Source: Oryzias latipes
Taxonomy: Eukaryota; Chordata; Actinopteri; Beloniformes; Adrianichthyidae
Reading direction: 5' to 3'
Length of the DNA: 64,000 bases
NCBI RefSeq assembly: GCF_002234675.1
Contig: NC_019859.2
Coordinates: forward strand, 12,601,483 to 12,665,482
Positions 33,857 through 46,300 of the stretch are shown in pieces; positions within the stretch are counted from its first letter, which is position 1, and every line of letters begins with the position of its first letter. A program made the translations under genes and the position numbers. The notes beneath the pieces are model-generated. The model had not been told where the DNA came from. It made no database searches and worked only from the letters and a program-made list of their open reading frames with translations.

Positions 33857-36273
33857 ATGGACTTCCCGGGACACTTTGAGCAGATATTCCAGCAGCTGAA
33901 CTATCAGCGGCTGCACGGTCAGCTGTGCGACTGCATCATAGTGGTGGGCAGCCGACACTTCAAAGCCCACCGCTCTGTTCTTGCAGCCTGCAGCACCCAC
34001 TTCAGAGCGCTCTTCACCGTCGCCGAGGGAGATGCTAGCATGAATATGATCCAGCTGGACAGCGAGGTTTGGACCTGAAGCGAGCACTGGCTCTGCTGTG
34101 AGTTAATATCATGATAACAAACTGCCTGTTTGCAGGTGGTCACGGCTGAGGCATTTGCTGCCCTGGTGGACATGATGTACACGTCGACGCTGATGCTGGG
34201 GGAGAGTAACGTCATGGATATCCTCCTCGCCGCCTCACATTTGCACCTCAACAATGTCGTAAAAGCCTGCAAGCACTACCTAACCACACGCACACTGCCT
34301 GTGTCGCCCTCCTCTGAGAGGCCGGCCCATCACCACTCTCAACAGGAGCAGCAAAGGCACAGGCAGCAGCAGGCGGACTTGGGAGGGAACCCAGCTTCAG
34401 CGGGTAACACAAGCCTCACAGGAAACGCTGCCACGTCGAAGGTGCAGCGCTCCTTCTTGCTGCAGCAGCTGGGGCTCAGCTTGGTGAGCTCCGCTTTAGG
34501 AGGAATGGAGGAAGGCGGCGTGAGCAACAGAGCGGTCGACCAGCGGGCCTCATTCCCAGTCCGTCGATTCCACAAACGAAAGCCGTCTCTAGCGCTGACA
34601 ATTTCAGAGGAGAGACCCAGACAAAGGCAGCGGACCTCAGGGGGCGCCAACCTAGGTTTGTTGGAGGAAGACGGCGAAAATGCAGATCAGGATGAAGCAG
34701 CGCTTCATTCGCCGGACTCCCACAAACCGGGGGATGATTCTAAGCTAGGCGCCGGCATCACAGGGTTTGTAGCTGTGGCTCAAGATGACCCTCAGATGCC
34801 GAGTCAGTCAGACAGTGGACGCTCTGAAGGGGAGAACTCGGTGAGGATTCCAGGAGGAGTAAACAAGGAAGAGGACATGGGTGACCAGGATCAGCAGGCC
34901 AGCAGAGCCACTGTAAAAATAAAGTCAGGGAACGAGGAAGAGCAGGGGGAAGATGAAGAGCGGAAGGTAAAAAGGATGCACATAAAGTTTTTTTCTTATT
35001 AGTTTCCAGTTTTTCCTTTTTGGGGGGGATTTTAATGTTTCTACATAATATTCGTTTTTTTCCTTCGGTAAACAGCTCAACTTTCATCACAGTGGAAACA
35101 TTTTTTAATTTTTTTTGTCAGGTGGTGGTCAAGCGAGAGGTTCTCAGCTCACCTGAGCCTGTAGACGAAAACAGCGATGTGACGTCCCAGGCTGAAGGCA
35201 GCGACCCGGCAGAGCCCGGCTGCCAGGAGGAAGAGGAGAAGGTGGAGCTGAGCCCAGAGGGCAGCGACCGCAGCTTCACCTCCGACCCCCAGCCCAGCTC
35301 CGAGTCTCTGCTCCATTCCAGTTCCCAGCTCCTCCTCAAGGGCAGCATGGGAGGAGGAATGGGTGTCACGGGGGGGTTTGGCAGTAACAATGGGCTGAGT
35401 AGCAGTTCTAATTTTAATATCTCGAACTTTCTCAGCTCTAAAGACTTCGGGAGAGGTGGGTCAGGGTTGGTTTCTGGAGAGGATGACCTTCCTAACACAA
35501 CCACCGGGGAGGCAGTTGCTCATCGCTTCCTGATGAGACACGACGCTGCTGGGCCGTCTTCCTCCGCGTCGTCCTCTCTTATTCAGTCGGGCACGCTAAG
35601 TGGCGAGAGCAGAAACGGCTTTGGAGACAACCTGCAGCCAGATTCTCTATTCCTGCAGCCTCCTTATGAGAACTTAGGAGGCCTCAGAGGGAGCAGTGGG
35701 AGTGCTGGACGTGGAGGAGTGGATCCTTTTGCTCTGGACTTCCAGCGCTCCAGTTTAGGACTTCACTCCCTGGGGCGACCCTCAAGAGGGATGGGAAGTG
35801 CTTCCGCTTCCACCCTGAGTTATCCAAGCTACAGACGTATTGCTCCTAAAATGAACTCTGGCATAGGAGGTGAAGGAAGAGTCCAAGACCCGGCGTCACC
35901 TTCCTCCAACCTAACAAGTCCTCTGCTTCTGAACGAGAGTGGGGGTTATGAGATGAACGGCGGCCGGCCCACCTCCCTCCCGCCTCAGCTGACCCGGGCT
36001 TCAGCAGATGTCCTGTCAAAGTGCAAGAAGGCCCTTTCGGAGCACAACGTCTTGGTCGTGGAAGGGGCTCGAAAGTACGCCTGCAAGATCTGCTGCAAAA
36101 CCTTCCTCACCCTGACCGACTGCAAGAAACACATTCGCGTTCACACGGGGGAAAAGCCCTACGCGTGCCTCAAGTGTGGCAAACGCTTCAGTCAGTCATC
36201 CCACCTGTACAAGCATTCCAAGACCACGTGTCTGCGCTGGCAGAACATGAACATGTCCAACTCCCTGCTGTAG
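33857..36273 (+). CDS. zbtb5: Zinc finger and BTB domain protein 5
   Basis: Three coding exons (33857-34066, 34136-34966, 35122-36273) give 730 residues; human is 677. The BTB/POZ domain fills about residues 1-120 (FPGHFEQIFQQLNYQRLHGQ, CDCIIVVGSRHFKAHRSVLA, TSTLMLGESNVMDILLAASH). A long low-conservation, Ser/Gly- and acid-rich middle follows, with SSPEPVDENSDVTSQAEGS conserved. The C-terminus has one C2H2 finger (CKICCKTFLTLTDCKKHIRVH), a TGEKPY linker and a second finger ending in Cys (CLKCGKRFSQSSHLYKHSKTTC, broken here only for naming). It is a nuclear transcriptional repressor; mammalian ZBTB5 represses CDKN1A. Two short introns (69 and 155 bp, both phase 0) interrupt a reading frame that I recall as uninterrupted in mammals. 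Confidence 0.95.
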
Positions 36274-39213
36274 AGCCCAAGAGGAACCGAAGAACACACT
36301 GAAATCCTAATCTCAGTCTCCTTCTCTTCCTACTATTTAAACATGTTATTGTTTGGGTTAGACCAGGGGTCTGCAACCTGCAGCTGCAGAGCCACATGCT
36401 GCTCTTGGAGCCCTCCGATGTGGCTCTCTGGGTAAAAAGATTCTAATTTTAAGAAGTTACTGTAAATGGAAAAATTTAGTAAGCAGTAAAGTAAATAAAC
36501 TAACTCAAACTATATTATAAATTCAGCTCATTCACAGTTGAAGGACAGTACACATAACAAGAGAAAGTAAAACATTTGAACAGATTTTTGTGTATCTGCT
36601 GGAAGCACGGCCAGAGCTAAGACAGATTTTCTAGTTTGGAACAAATTCAAGGATTTTAAGTGGCCCTTATAGATTCGGTTACAGTCACTTAACTATTGTT
36701 AACAAATGGTAAAACAGACTGTTTTTTTAACTCACTGCTGACATTTCACTATACTACTACTACTGCATTGAGATGACCTTACGGCGACACCAGGTCTTAT
36801 TTTGAAAGGAAGTCATGGGAACCTCTGTCAAAAGGTATAAACTAAAATAAAAGCAATTTTATTTTCGTTTTATTTATGCCAAAATAACTATAGTTAATTT
36901 ATATTTATCATAAATAATAGCAACAATAACATAAATACAAATCTGAGTTTTATTGTTCTAAAGGGGGAAGTCAGACTTTGTGGCTCCTTCAGTGTTGAAG
37001 GTTGCAAACCCCTCAGTTGGACTAAAAAGTACTAAGATTAGGTCAAATCTCCTGTTGGATTACTGGATATGGTTTCTATAGTACATTTTGTTAAAGTGAT
37101 GTATGCATTTGTAAAGCATGTACTTCCTCTGCATACTCCATGTGCCTTTTTCAGCGCACTTACTTTTATAAAGATGGTGGGAAAGTCATTTTGATTCGTT
37201 GTCAGGTATTTATTAGAAAACTAATAACATATGGTTTTGTTCTCAATGGTTAGAAATCTCCTGAACTGAAATGTTTAACCATCAGGTAATCTATGGGCTT
37301 CATGTTTGTCATTGTACTGTCTAAACTTGGCTAATAACCCTAAGAATTAGAATTTTTTATGTCGGGAGCAAAGTTACACGTGAAGTTTTTTTTTTCAGAC
37401 ATAGGTAAAGGTTGTCTGCAGGTTTTTAAAAACCTTTACCATGGCACCCTCATCCCCACTTGAGTCTTAAGTCGTCAAATGTTACTGAAAATGTTCCAGT
37501 TGTACTGATGGGGCCTCATGGAAACACATCAACAATGCTCTTGTTTTCTTTAAAAGTCCCGTAGTTTCTGTCACACGTTTTTAGGGAAAACTTTCTCAAA
37601 TTTCTCCACGTTCCACCTTACAAATGTTCTTCACAAAAAAGTCCCAATAAATAAATCAAGAGAGCTTTGGAGTTCTATTAAAAAAAGAAACTAAAGCAGT
37701 TTTGCTGCTGTAATGTGAGTTTGAAAGCAAAAATCATCTGTAAATACACTTTTGCATGTCTTAGTTTGGTGTGTAATGTATACATTTTTTTTCAGATAAA
37801 AAAAAATTGGGCGTTCTGTAATTATGTGATGATTTTTAAAACAAGTCGTGACCTTATAAAACCAAAAAGTCCTTTGGTCACAGGTGCTCTATTTTTAATT
37901 TTTTGCTAACAAGGTAGTTTAGTTGGTGGGAAAACATTTTCCAATCATAAATCTTGTGCTTTCCTGGTCAGTCACTTTTTTTTATCTTTTTTACTTCCAA
38001 GTACACAGAACAACCCATCCAAAGATCCACCACCCTACCTGTTGACTTGGATGTTTCCTCCTTTGGATTGAGCCGATGCAGCTGATCCCGGTAATCAGCA
38101 GCAGCAGGGAGAGCAGGAAAACAGGCAGAATGGTAGATCTTAAGGGAGCAGGTTTCTGCCTTGTCTAAATGCGATTTATGTATAAAAGCCACTCCCCCTT
38201 CGTGGACAATCAATGCTGCAGAGCGTCCTCTCTATATCAGAGGAGATAGTGATAATATATGTATCACACTCAAATTTGAAAACTTTTACACTTTTTTTGT
38301 ACAATTTATTTTCTTTTAATTTTTACTTTATTTATATAGAAGACTGGTGTATATGTAGCAGGATTTTTCATACTTCAAGTGAGAACTTATAATGAATAGT
38401 GTTATGCAAAAAGGTTATCAAAAGTTGCATTTTATTAATAACTACATGGACTGATCCGCCTGTTTGCTGTAAATAAAAGCAACTTCCCTGATCAACAGTT
38501 CATCTGAGAGCATTGCTCATGCAGCGTTGTCTTTCAGTGAAGCTGAATGAGAAAAAAGTCCTTATTACATGTTTGCCTTTCTGTAACTGTTTGATGTATT
38601 CTAACATCTGCCATAAGTGAAGTCATCACACTGTTTCTGTGCAGTAAATGTCTTATTTAGAAGAAGAAGAAAAAAACAGGATTCTGCTCTTATTTTGAAA
38701 TTTGCTACCACTTGGTTTCTGGGTTTCATTGAGCGTAAATAGCATACTTGACTTGCAGAGAGAAATACAGTCTACATAGGTGAGGCTCTAAAATTATTTT
38801 TTATCTGAGAGGAACTTTTAAAGACTTTCATTCATAAATCTTGGTAAAGAGAACCCTTTAAAAAAAGACAGCAGCCTTGCATGCTAACTCAAATAAATGC
38901 TTAAATTGATTCTGCCTTATTTCTACCAGCTTCACAAGCAAACCTTTTGTTTTTATGCCAAAACTACATGATTTCCATTGTGTAACCATACGATGGTCTA
39001 TGTGTACTGTTGAAGGCTCTGAAGATTGTAAAGTACTCTTGTTGTTTCAGTTGTTGATAGGCTGAATAAAACAAATTCACAACAGTAGTTTTTTTTTTTA
39101 TCTATATCACGACAGAACAAATCAAACACCCATTGCAGCTCCTAGAATCCCAATCAAACCCCAAAGATAAACCATTTTTCCAGAAGAATTCATTAATTGA
39201 TGAGCGTGGCCCC
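36274..39213 (+). other. ZBTB5 3' UTR and convergent space to GRHPR
   Basis: A noncoding, AT-rich 2.9-kb interval. Candidate plus-strand AATAAA signals lie at 37646, 38472 and 39065. A hAT-like MITE occupies 36364-37014. No further gene was seen. Confidence 0.5.
36364..37014. mobile_element. hAT-like MITE in the ZBTB5 3' region
   Basis: The left end CAGGGGTCTGCAACC and the right end GGTTGCAAACCCCTC are inverted complements with two mismatches. Flanks GGTTAGAC and AGTTGGAC agree at 6 of 8 positions, as for an aged hAT duplication. The subterminal motif GAGCCACATG...GTGGCTC is shared with the copy in FBXO10 intron 1. It starts 90 bp after the ZBTB5 stop. Confidence 0.7.
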
Positions 39214-41380
39214 CTACAGCTTGAGCTCCTTGATCATTGGCTCGCCTCGCAGGCCCAAGAGGAGGTTGTTGGCTGCAAGGGCAGACATGGCGTTCCGGGT
39301 TGTGTAGGATGCACTAGCAATATGTGGAAGAATCACTGTAGGTACAAGAAAATACAAATTAATATCAGAGAAACAAAGCATGTTGAATCATTCAAACCAA
39401 GATAGACCCACCGCAGTTTTTGAGGGTAAACAGTGGATGGTTAGTGGGCAGAGGCTCTGGGACGGTGACATCCAGACCAGCTCCTGCTATCTGACCAGCT
39501 GCCAAAGCCTCATACAGATCCTCCTGGTTCACGACTCCACCTCTGAGACAGCAAAAAAGGCGAGGAGAAGCCATCAGAAACCATGAGATCTTTTCAAATT
39601 AAAATAATTAGGCCACATCCTTTCCTACCATATTTACTTGCTAATAGGATAATAATATATACATGTGAATATTAGAGATGATGTCGTGTTTGAGGGTGGC
39701 GCACCTGCTTGTGTTGATAAAAATGGAGGTGTTTTTCATCTTGGAGAAAAGTTCTTTGTTGCAGATCTCCTTAGTCTCTGGTGTTAAAGCACAGCACACG
39801 GCCAGGAAATCCGACTGCTTTGCCAGTTCATCAAACGAGACTAAAACAAAAGAGATGCTACATGAAGATCTGACTTTGGTCCGAATGACGAGTTACAGTC
39901 TCTGCAGCCTTTATTCTCTTTTTCTCCTCTGTGCGAAGCTGTCATTTTCATAAATGAAAGCATAACAATGGGGAATCATAAATCTTACCGTATTCTGCGT
40001 TGATGGCTCTGGCCAGTTCGGGCCTGGGAGCCACGTCTGTGTAGATGAACTTTTTTACTTTAAAGGGTGCCAGGCGCTCTGCGATAGCTACACCTAGAGA
40101 CGTATGCACGCACAGAAAACGTAAAATATCCAGAAATAACCACTACTCCATTGTCTAATGTGTAAGTCTCACACTTACCAATCCTTCCCAAACCCAGGAT
40201 ACCTACAGTGCTGTTGGCCAGTTCATGTCCACACAGCCAGAGAGTTCTCCATGTGCCCCAGCCACCACTGTCACAGGCAAAAGGATGTAATAAATGCAAT
40301 CAAATTTTTGTAAATTCTGTGAGTTAGGAACTTGTTTTTAGAATAAAACCATTACGTCTTGGCTTCATGTGTGGCCTCTATGAGTCTCCTAGAGGTCGTC
40401 AGCAGCAGAGCCACAGTCAGCTCAGCAACTGCATCAGTTAGAACTTCAGGGGTGTAACCTACACGGATTCCTCTGCAGGAAAATGCAGAAATGTTATGTG
40501 GAAAAATGCAAATCCATGCTGTCAGATGTTTTCATTTCATGTTTTCTGCTGCGAAGAGAAAGGTCACCTTTTCTTCAGCTCATCTAAAGACAGATGATCA
40601 AAACCCACTGACATGGTACTGAGAACCTTTAGATTTGGACCTGCAGGGACAGATTTGCAAACTTTCATGATCTTGCACCAAAAAGTCTATTTTAATATAT
40701 TAAAATATAAATAAAATAAAATAAAAACAGACCTGCAGAATCCAACAGTTCAGCATCAATCTTTTCTGTCAGCACGCAGAGCAGACCATCAACACCTTTG
40801 ACCTTTTTCAGCAGCTCCGCCCTTGGTACAGGAACGTCGTCTGAGCCCCACAGCTCAAACTGCACCCTATAGGGCAAAACATGAAACCACAGATCTGAAG
40901 CAACCCCAATATGTCGTCATCAGCCGCAGAGGTCAGAAGTGCATAATGGGTTGAAATGAACAAACTCAAAAACACGGAGGCCTCATTGTTCTATGTACCA
41001 TCAAAATTTCTATTTTAAATATTTGGAAATTTAAGATATAGATATATTAAAGAGGTTATGGAATTTGCAATCTTACAATTTCAAATGCAAACATTAAAAG
41101 TTTTCCTCTAAAAATGGGGATCTTTACAAAACAAATTTGTTGAAAGTGCTTCAATATCAGTGAGCAGCATGAAAGACATTTCAGAAAGACATATTTTTCT
41201 AACTTACTGTCCTGATTCTTTGAGGATCTTCAGTCCCTCAGGCGGGATCTGTCGGGTCACATACACCCGCTGGAGGGTGGACATTTCTCTCTGGACGTTA
41301 CTTGGTACGCCTTCTTTGATGCTCAGGGGAGCAACAGCGATTTTCTGGAGCCGACGTAGTGCCATGCGACTGCCCCACAT
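39214..41380 (-). CDS. grhpr: Glyoxylate/hydroxypyruvate reductase
   Basis: Nine exons on the minus strand (41380-41208, 40866-40733, 40640-40568, 40472-40356, 40267-40179, 40093-39989, 39840-39705, 39542-39412, 39335-39214) give 359 residues from the first ATG, or 327 from Met33 ([11 protein letters not shown]), the latter close to human (328). The enzyme reduces glyoxylate to glycolate and hydroxypyruvate to D-glycerate with NAD(P)H; loss causes primary hyperoxaluria type 2 in humans. A D-2-hydroxyacid dehydrogenase fold is shown by TMSVGFDHL, the dinucleotide loop GLGRIG, the catalytic-region blocks [18 protein letters not shown] and LPHIAS, and the C-terminal MIKELKL. All phases close. 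The 32-residue upstream extension is Arg/Lys-rich and lacks early acids. Confidence 0.95.
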
Positions 41381-42430
41381 TGCCAAAGAAGAGCAAGCCT
41401 TTGGAAGATGAACGCAGTTCAGTCTGTTTCAGACTTAGTTTTGGCTGCAGCTCAGGGGGGTGGGGGGCTCCTGTGGGAGTTTGACCAATATGCTGAAAGG
41501 GAGGGTGCCTCTCAGACTAAGGTGCCCAGGGTTGAAAAATAGTTTTCTGACAAATGCAAGTCAGGGCTTTTTCTTGTTTAGGGTAAAATAGGAAAGAGGC
41601 CTTTTAGACTGAATTATATGCAAACAAGAATGCATTCAAAACTTGAAGTAACAGTTACTATTGTGTGTTCGTCATCGTTGTCTTGTAGAGCAACAGGAGT
41701 TGAACGGATGTAAATGTTTCACCAAACTGTTGACCTTTGCTTCTCTAAACAGTACAGCACCCAAACATGTTCTGTTCTATTTCTCCAGCTTCTCCAGTTC
41801 ATCAAACCCTCATTCTTTACCCAAGTCAAATCAGGTCAAAGTGCAAATGATCATACAAAAAAGAAAGGGTTTTTGATAAAAATCAGTACATAAAAATTAA
41901 ATAAAAAGGGACAAAATTGATATATCCTACAAAGCACATAAATACACAAATAAACAACACAAAAAAGATACAGTATACCATCAAAAAGATTGATAGACTG
42001 ACTGAATAGAGCATGTGTGCATCAATATTGTCTTGGCAGCTCTGAATCTGAAAAAAGACAGGTTGTTTTTGCCTGTCATCCTCTATTTGACTGCAAAGAT
42101 GAACAATCTCCTCCGGGTTGTTTAGATAATTTAGTACAGATGGTGGAAATAGCTGGAAAAACAATATGATCAAACACAATGTAATGGTACGTATTAATAC
42201 CAATAGGGTTTTTTAAGATGATGCCGTTCTGCTAAAAAAAATATGCAGATTTAGTTTATTATTGTTATTATTAGTATTAGTTTATGTACTGTAATACTCA
42301 TTTTAATCACCACGACATGATTGGATGACTGCTATCACGTGATTACTGTAACCCGGAACCACTTCAAATTTTCAACCACTCACAGCCATTCATTCGCCGA
42401 GGACCGTCGCGCATACTGTCAGCTATTAAC
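41381..42430 (+). promoter_or_regulatory. Divergent GRHPR/UBA6 upstream region
   Basis: Just before the probable UBA6 noncoding exon lie ATTGG (an inverted CCAAT box, 42320-42324) and an E-box palindrome ATCACGTGAT (CACGTG at 42336-42341). The noncoding exon ends at 42430 (CTATTAAC/GTAAGT). On the GRHPR side no clear element was seen. Confidence 0.45.
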
Positions 42431-42962
42431 GTAAGTCGTTTGGGTTTAGTTTTTAACTCTATAAATAATAAAACCTACATTGTCCTCGCTGAGTTGGAGA
42501 TCTCTCTAAAAGATTGAACAACCCGGAAAGTTGCATATTATATTAACAAATGTGTGTCACCACTTTTTATGAGTTTACGGTGGCTGTCCTCGCTACCGGT
42601 AACTGGGCAGAAGTGAAATCCGTGGCTAGCTTGTGGCTAACGTTGCTTTTTCCTCTCGAGATTAGAAACGAGCATGCGCGATCATTATAAACAATTTGTA
42701 GTCGTTGTAACATTTGATCAGAACAAGTCCTATGTAACGAGTTCTAACCGTGAACTGTTACTGTTGACAACTTGCCTCCCATCAAATGTCAGCTAGCCGC
42801 CAAGCTATACTTTTAATAAATAGGGCGTTGGTCCACATTGCATCTATTTACACTAAAGTGTCTCACATCTTCGATATCAACTTTCTATTTGTTACGTGCA
42901 CCTTCTTCTTAAGGTAGAGTCGCTATCTTTAAACCGGCTGAATCAGCCCTTTTCCTCCCAGC

Positions 42963-43273
42963 ATGGCTGCAGACTTGATGGAGATTGACGACTCACTTTA
43001 CAGGCAAGTGCAGTTTTTGGTGTTCTTTTTTTTCTTCTTCTGATGACCTGAAGCTCCACGTGCAGCTGTCTGTCTCCTTGGTGAGTGTAGCTAACATCTT
43101 TATTTATGTGCTTCCTAATAGCCGCCAGAGATATGTGCTTGGAGACGGTGCCATGCAGCAGATGGCCCAGTCCTCTGTCTTTCTTAGTGGAATGGGAGCA
43201 CTGGGAGTGGAGATAGGTGAGCAAGAGAAGAGGACACACGTTTGCACCACAACTCTTTATCTTTGATAGATTC

Positions 43274-43304
<31 letters not shown>

Positions 43305-46300
43305 AATCATTTCCTTCTTACAGCCAAGAATATAACTCTGGCAGGTGTGAAGGTAAGAGGGCTTTTAAACTTTTCTTGTAATAAAATAGCAAACATGTCT
43401 TTTTTTTTTTAGTTAAGGGGTTTTATTATATATATATTTTTTATTTTTAAACAGACGGTTACTCTCCATGACACGAAACTGTGTGAGACTTGGGATCTGG
43501 GGTGTAACTTCTTCATCCGTAGAGATGACGTATTGAACCAGAGGAAGAGGTAATAATGCATTCTGCAAGTCCAAGCATTGGTTTCTAAAGATGATTAACT
43601 GCTATATGTGATTATGAATTGGTTTGTAAAGAACCACTTCAATTAAAAATCAGGTTTTTGGTGTTTTTAATTTGTTTTTGTGGCAATTTTTCTCATGATG
43701 GAGGGCATGTATAAAAAAATATTAGGCTTTATACTGCATTTCTGAATATTTTTGTTATTTATTAAAATGAACTACTACTGCCCTGTAGAAACTGTGTCCC
43801 AGAAAAAAAATAGCATGATCATAATTAAAAGACATCTGGGAACACGTTTTGAATAGATCAAAAGATGATCGGAGTAGGACTTTAGGTGCAGCAAAAACTC
43901 AGGTCTATGCATGGCTTTTGTCAACTCATTTGTTACTAAATAACATGCGTAGAAGCCTAGATGAGAGAACTTGAAAATTAGTTAATAGCCACTTGATCTT
44001 ATCGTTACTTATGAAAAAGTTTTTTCTTTTTTTTTCTGTCCTTTTGTTGTGGATTTTGTCTTGTGTACCAATACTCAGCCTCTTGTTTTGCCTGTTACAG
44101 GGTGGAAGCAGTGTGCCCTCGTGTTGGGGAGTTGAACCCTTATGTTCATGTTGACATGTCCTCCTGTCCCCTGGATGACAACATTGACCTGAGTTTTCTC
44201 AAAAAGTATCAGGTAAGTCGACATATTTTATGTTATGTTATGTTCACACCGAGCGTGTGTGGCGCCTAAACCTGGGTTCTATAACACACATTTGGGTGTT
44301 CACACTGGACAAGCTGGCAGAGGCTTCTTCTGCTTTTTCTTTTGCTACTGTTTACTAGCACATGTCCACCACCTACATTTGGAAGACGTTATGCTGTTCT
44401 TGGACTAGTTTGTTGAATTTTTCCAGAAAAAACGTCAGATCAGCAAGAAATCTGCAAATGCTCTTGTGCTATTGGCAGCTTTATATTAAATTGTACTGTC
44501 AACTTTTATGAAAGAAAATTTTTGTCATAATTTAAGACAAGATTATTCCTGTATTCCTGAAGGTATTACTATATACTGACTGCTGTGCTTTCCCCTGCAG
44601 TGTGTGATTTTGACAGAGTCCAGCTTGAGCCTGCAGAAGAGAATAAATAAGTTCTGCCACTCCCAGCAGCCTCCCATAAGAGTGAGTTTACAGTCATTCC
44701 CCTGGTTTTACCAAGATCAATATTACTTATAACAAAAACGGTTTATTTAAAATAAAAAATATGTCTGTGTTAGTTTATCTCTAGTGACGCTTATGGAATC
44801 TGTGTCCGGGTCTTTTGTGATTTCGGAGAAGCGTTTGAGGTCTCGGATCCCACAGGGGAGGAGCTCAAGGAGATTTTCATCCAAAGTATCACTCAGGTAG
44901 TCATAATACTTTCACATTCTGTTCTTCAAATTAAGACTCCTCCCTGTTCCTCTGCTTATGCCTCTTGGAATTTACATAAAGTTATCTAATCAGTTATCCT
45001 GATATTTTTGTTTTGTTGCTGAACTTGTCCTTTTCTTCTTTTTTTTCCATATTTTTTTCAGGACAATTCTGGGGTGGTTACTTGCATAGACAACCAACCC
45101 CATGGTCTGCAGACGGGCCAGAGCGTTATCTTTAGAGAAATCAATGGCATGGTGGAGCTCAATGGCACCACACGGCAGGTTTCAGGTGGGTCTTTAATCC
45201 AGCACATCAATGCCACCACATGCAAATACAAAAGTAACCTAATCTAAGTAACATTTGTCCTGTTTCTGTTTCTCTGGGTGTGTGAATGTGTTTGCTGCAT
45301 TAGTCATTTCCTCCCATAGCTTTGAAATAGGAGACACGTCGCACTTCCAGCCATATGAACACGGAGGCTTCTTTGTTATGGTTAAAACTCCTCAGATTTA
45401 CAAATTTGTGAGTACAAAATAAATGTAAAAAATAATGCAGACATATTCAAATAACTACATTTGAGCACACGACTTTACATGTTTTACTTTTTTTTTTTTA
45501 GGAAACATTAGAACAGCAGCTGTGTGATCCTCAGGTCCTAATTCCAGATCTCAGTAAACCAGAGGTGAGTTTTTCAAAAACTCAGTTGTGGACAGGTTTG
45601 TTGTTTGGCCTTAATTCTGGTTTGCAGCCTTACGAGGTTGCCTCGCTACTCCACACAAATCACCATGGTAACACAAGCAGTGTACCAACTTTCACCTTGG
45701 AGTGGTTGGGTTTGATCAGGCCCCAAAATTCCTTGAGTTTGTCATGTGTGAGACATATTTTTGAGTTGTCTGGAAACCTCACTGTGGTTTGAAATCCTCC
45801 CATCAGGCTCCGTTACACATTCATGCAGCCATGCTGGCACTAGATGCCTTCCAGGAAAAGCACGGCAGACTTCCCAACATTGGGTAATCAGACTTCTAGA
45901 TTTTTTTATGCTTTCATTTGGGAAAAAAAAACTGTAATGAGCTGTTTGAAGGTTTCCTCAGTTTTGCTTTGATGTCATCAGATGTTTAGAGGACGCCGAG
46001 GCTCTACTAAAGCTAACCGAGGAAGTCAGTGTCACTCATAAGAACAAAGTAAGTGTTTTCCAATTATAGCTTTAAAGTCAAATGTGTCCCGGAGAGTTCC
46101 TTATCCATATTTATCTTGCACCTTTTTTAGAACACTATGAAGTTGAACAAAAATTTAAAATTTAGCCAAATAGATTTTTGCCTTTCTTATAACCATTATT
46201 TCAGATTTTATTCTGCCACTTATCTATACAAGGTAGCTCTACTGTTCCTCATCTTTAATCTTGCTGCTTTTTTATGTATTTTTTGCTGAAGTTTTAGTCT

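Noticed and set aside
34067-34135. Premature stop truncating ZBTB5 inside the BTB domain
   Set aside because: The stop lies in a 69-bp interval with good GT and AG ends; splicing restores the conserved DSEVVTAEAF sequence.
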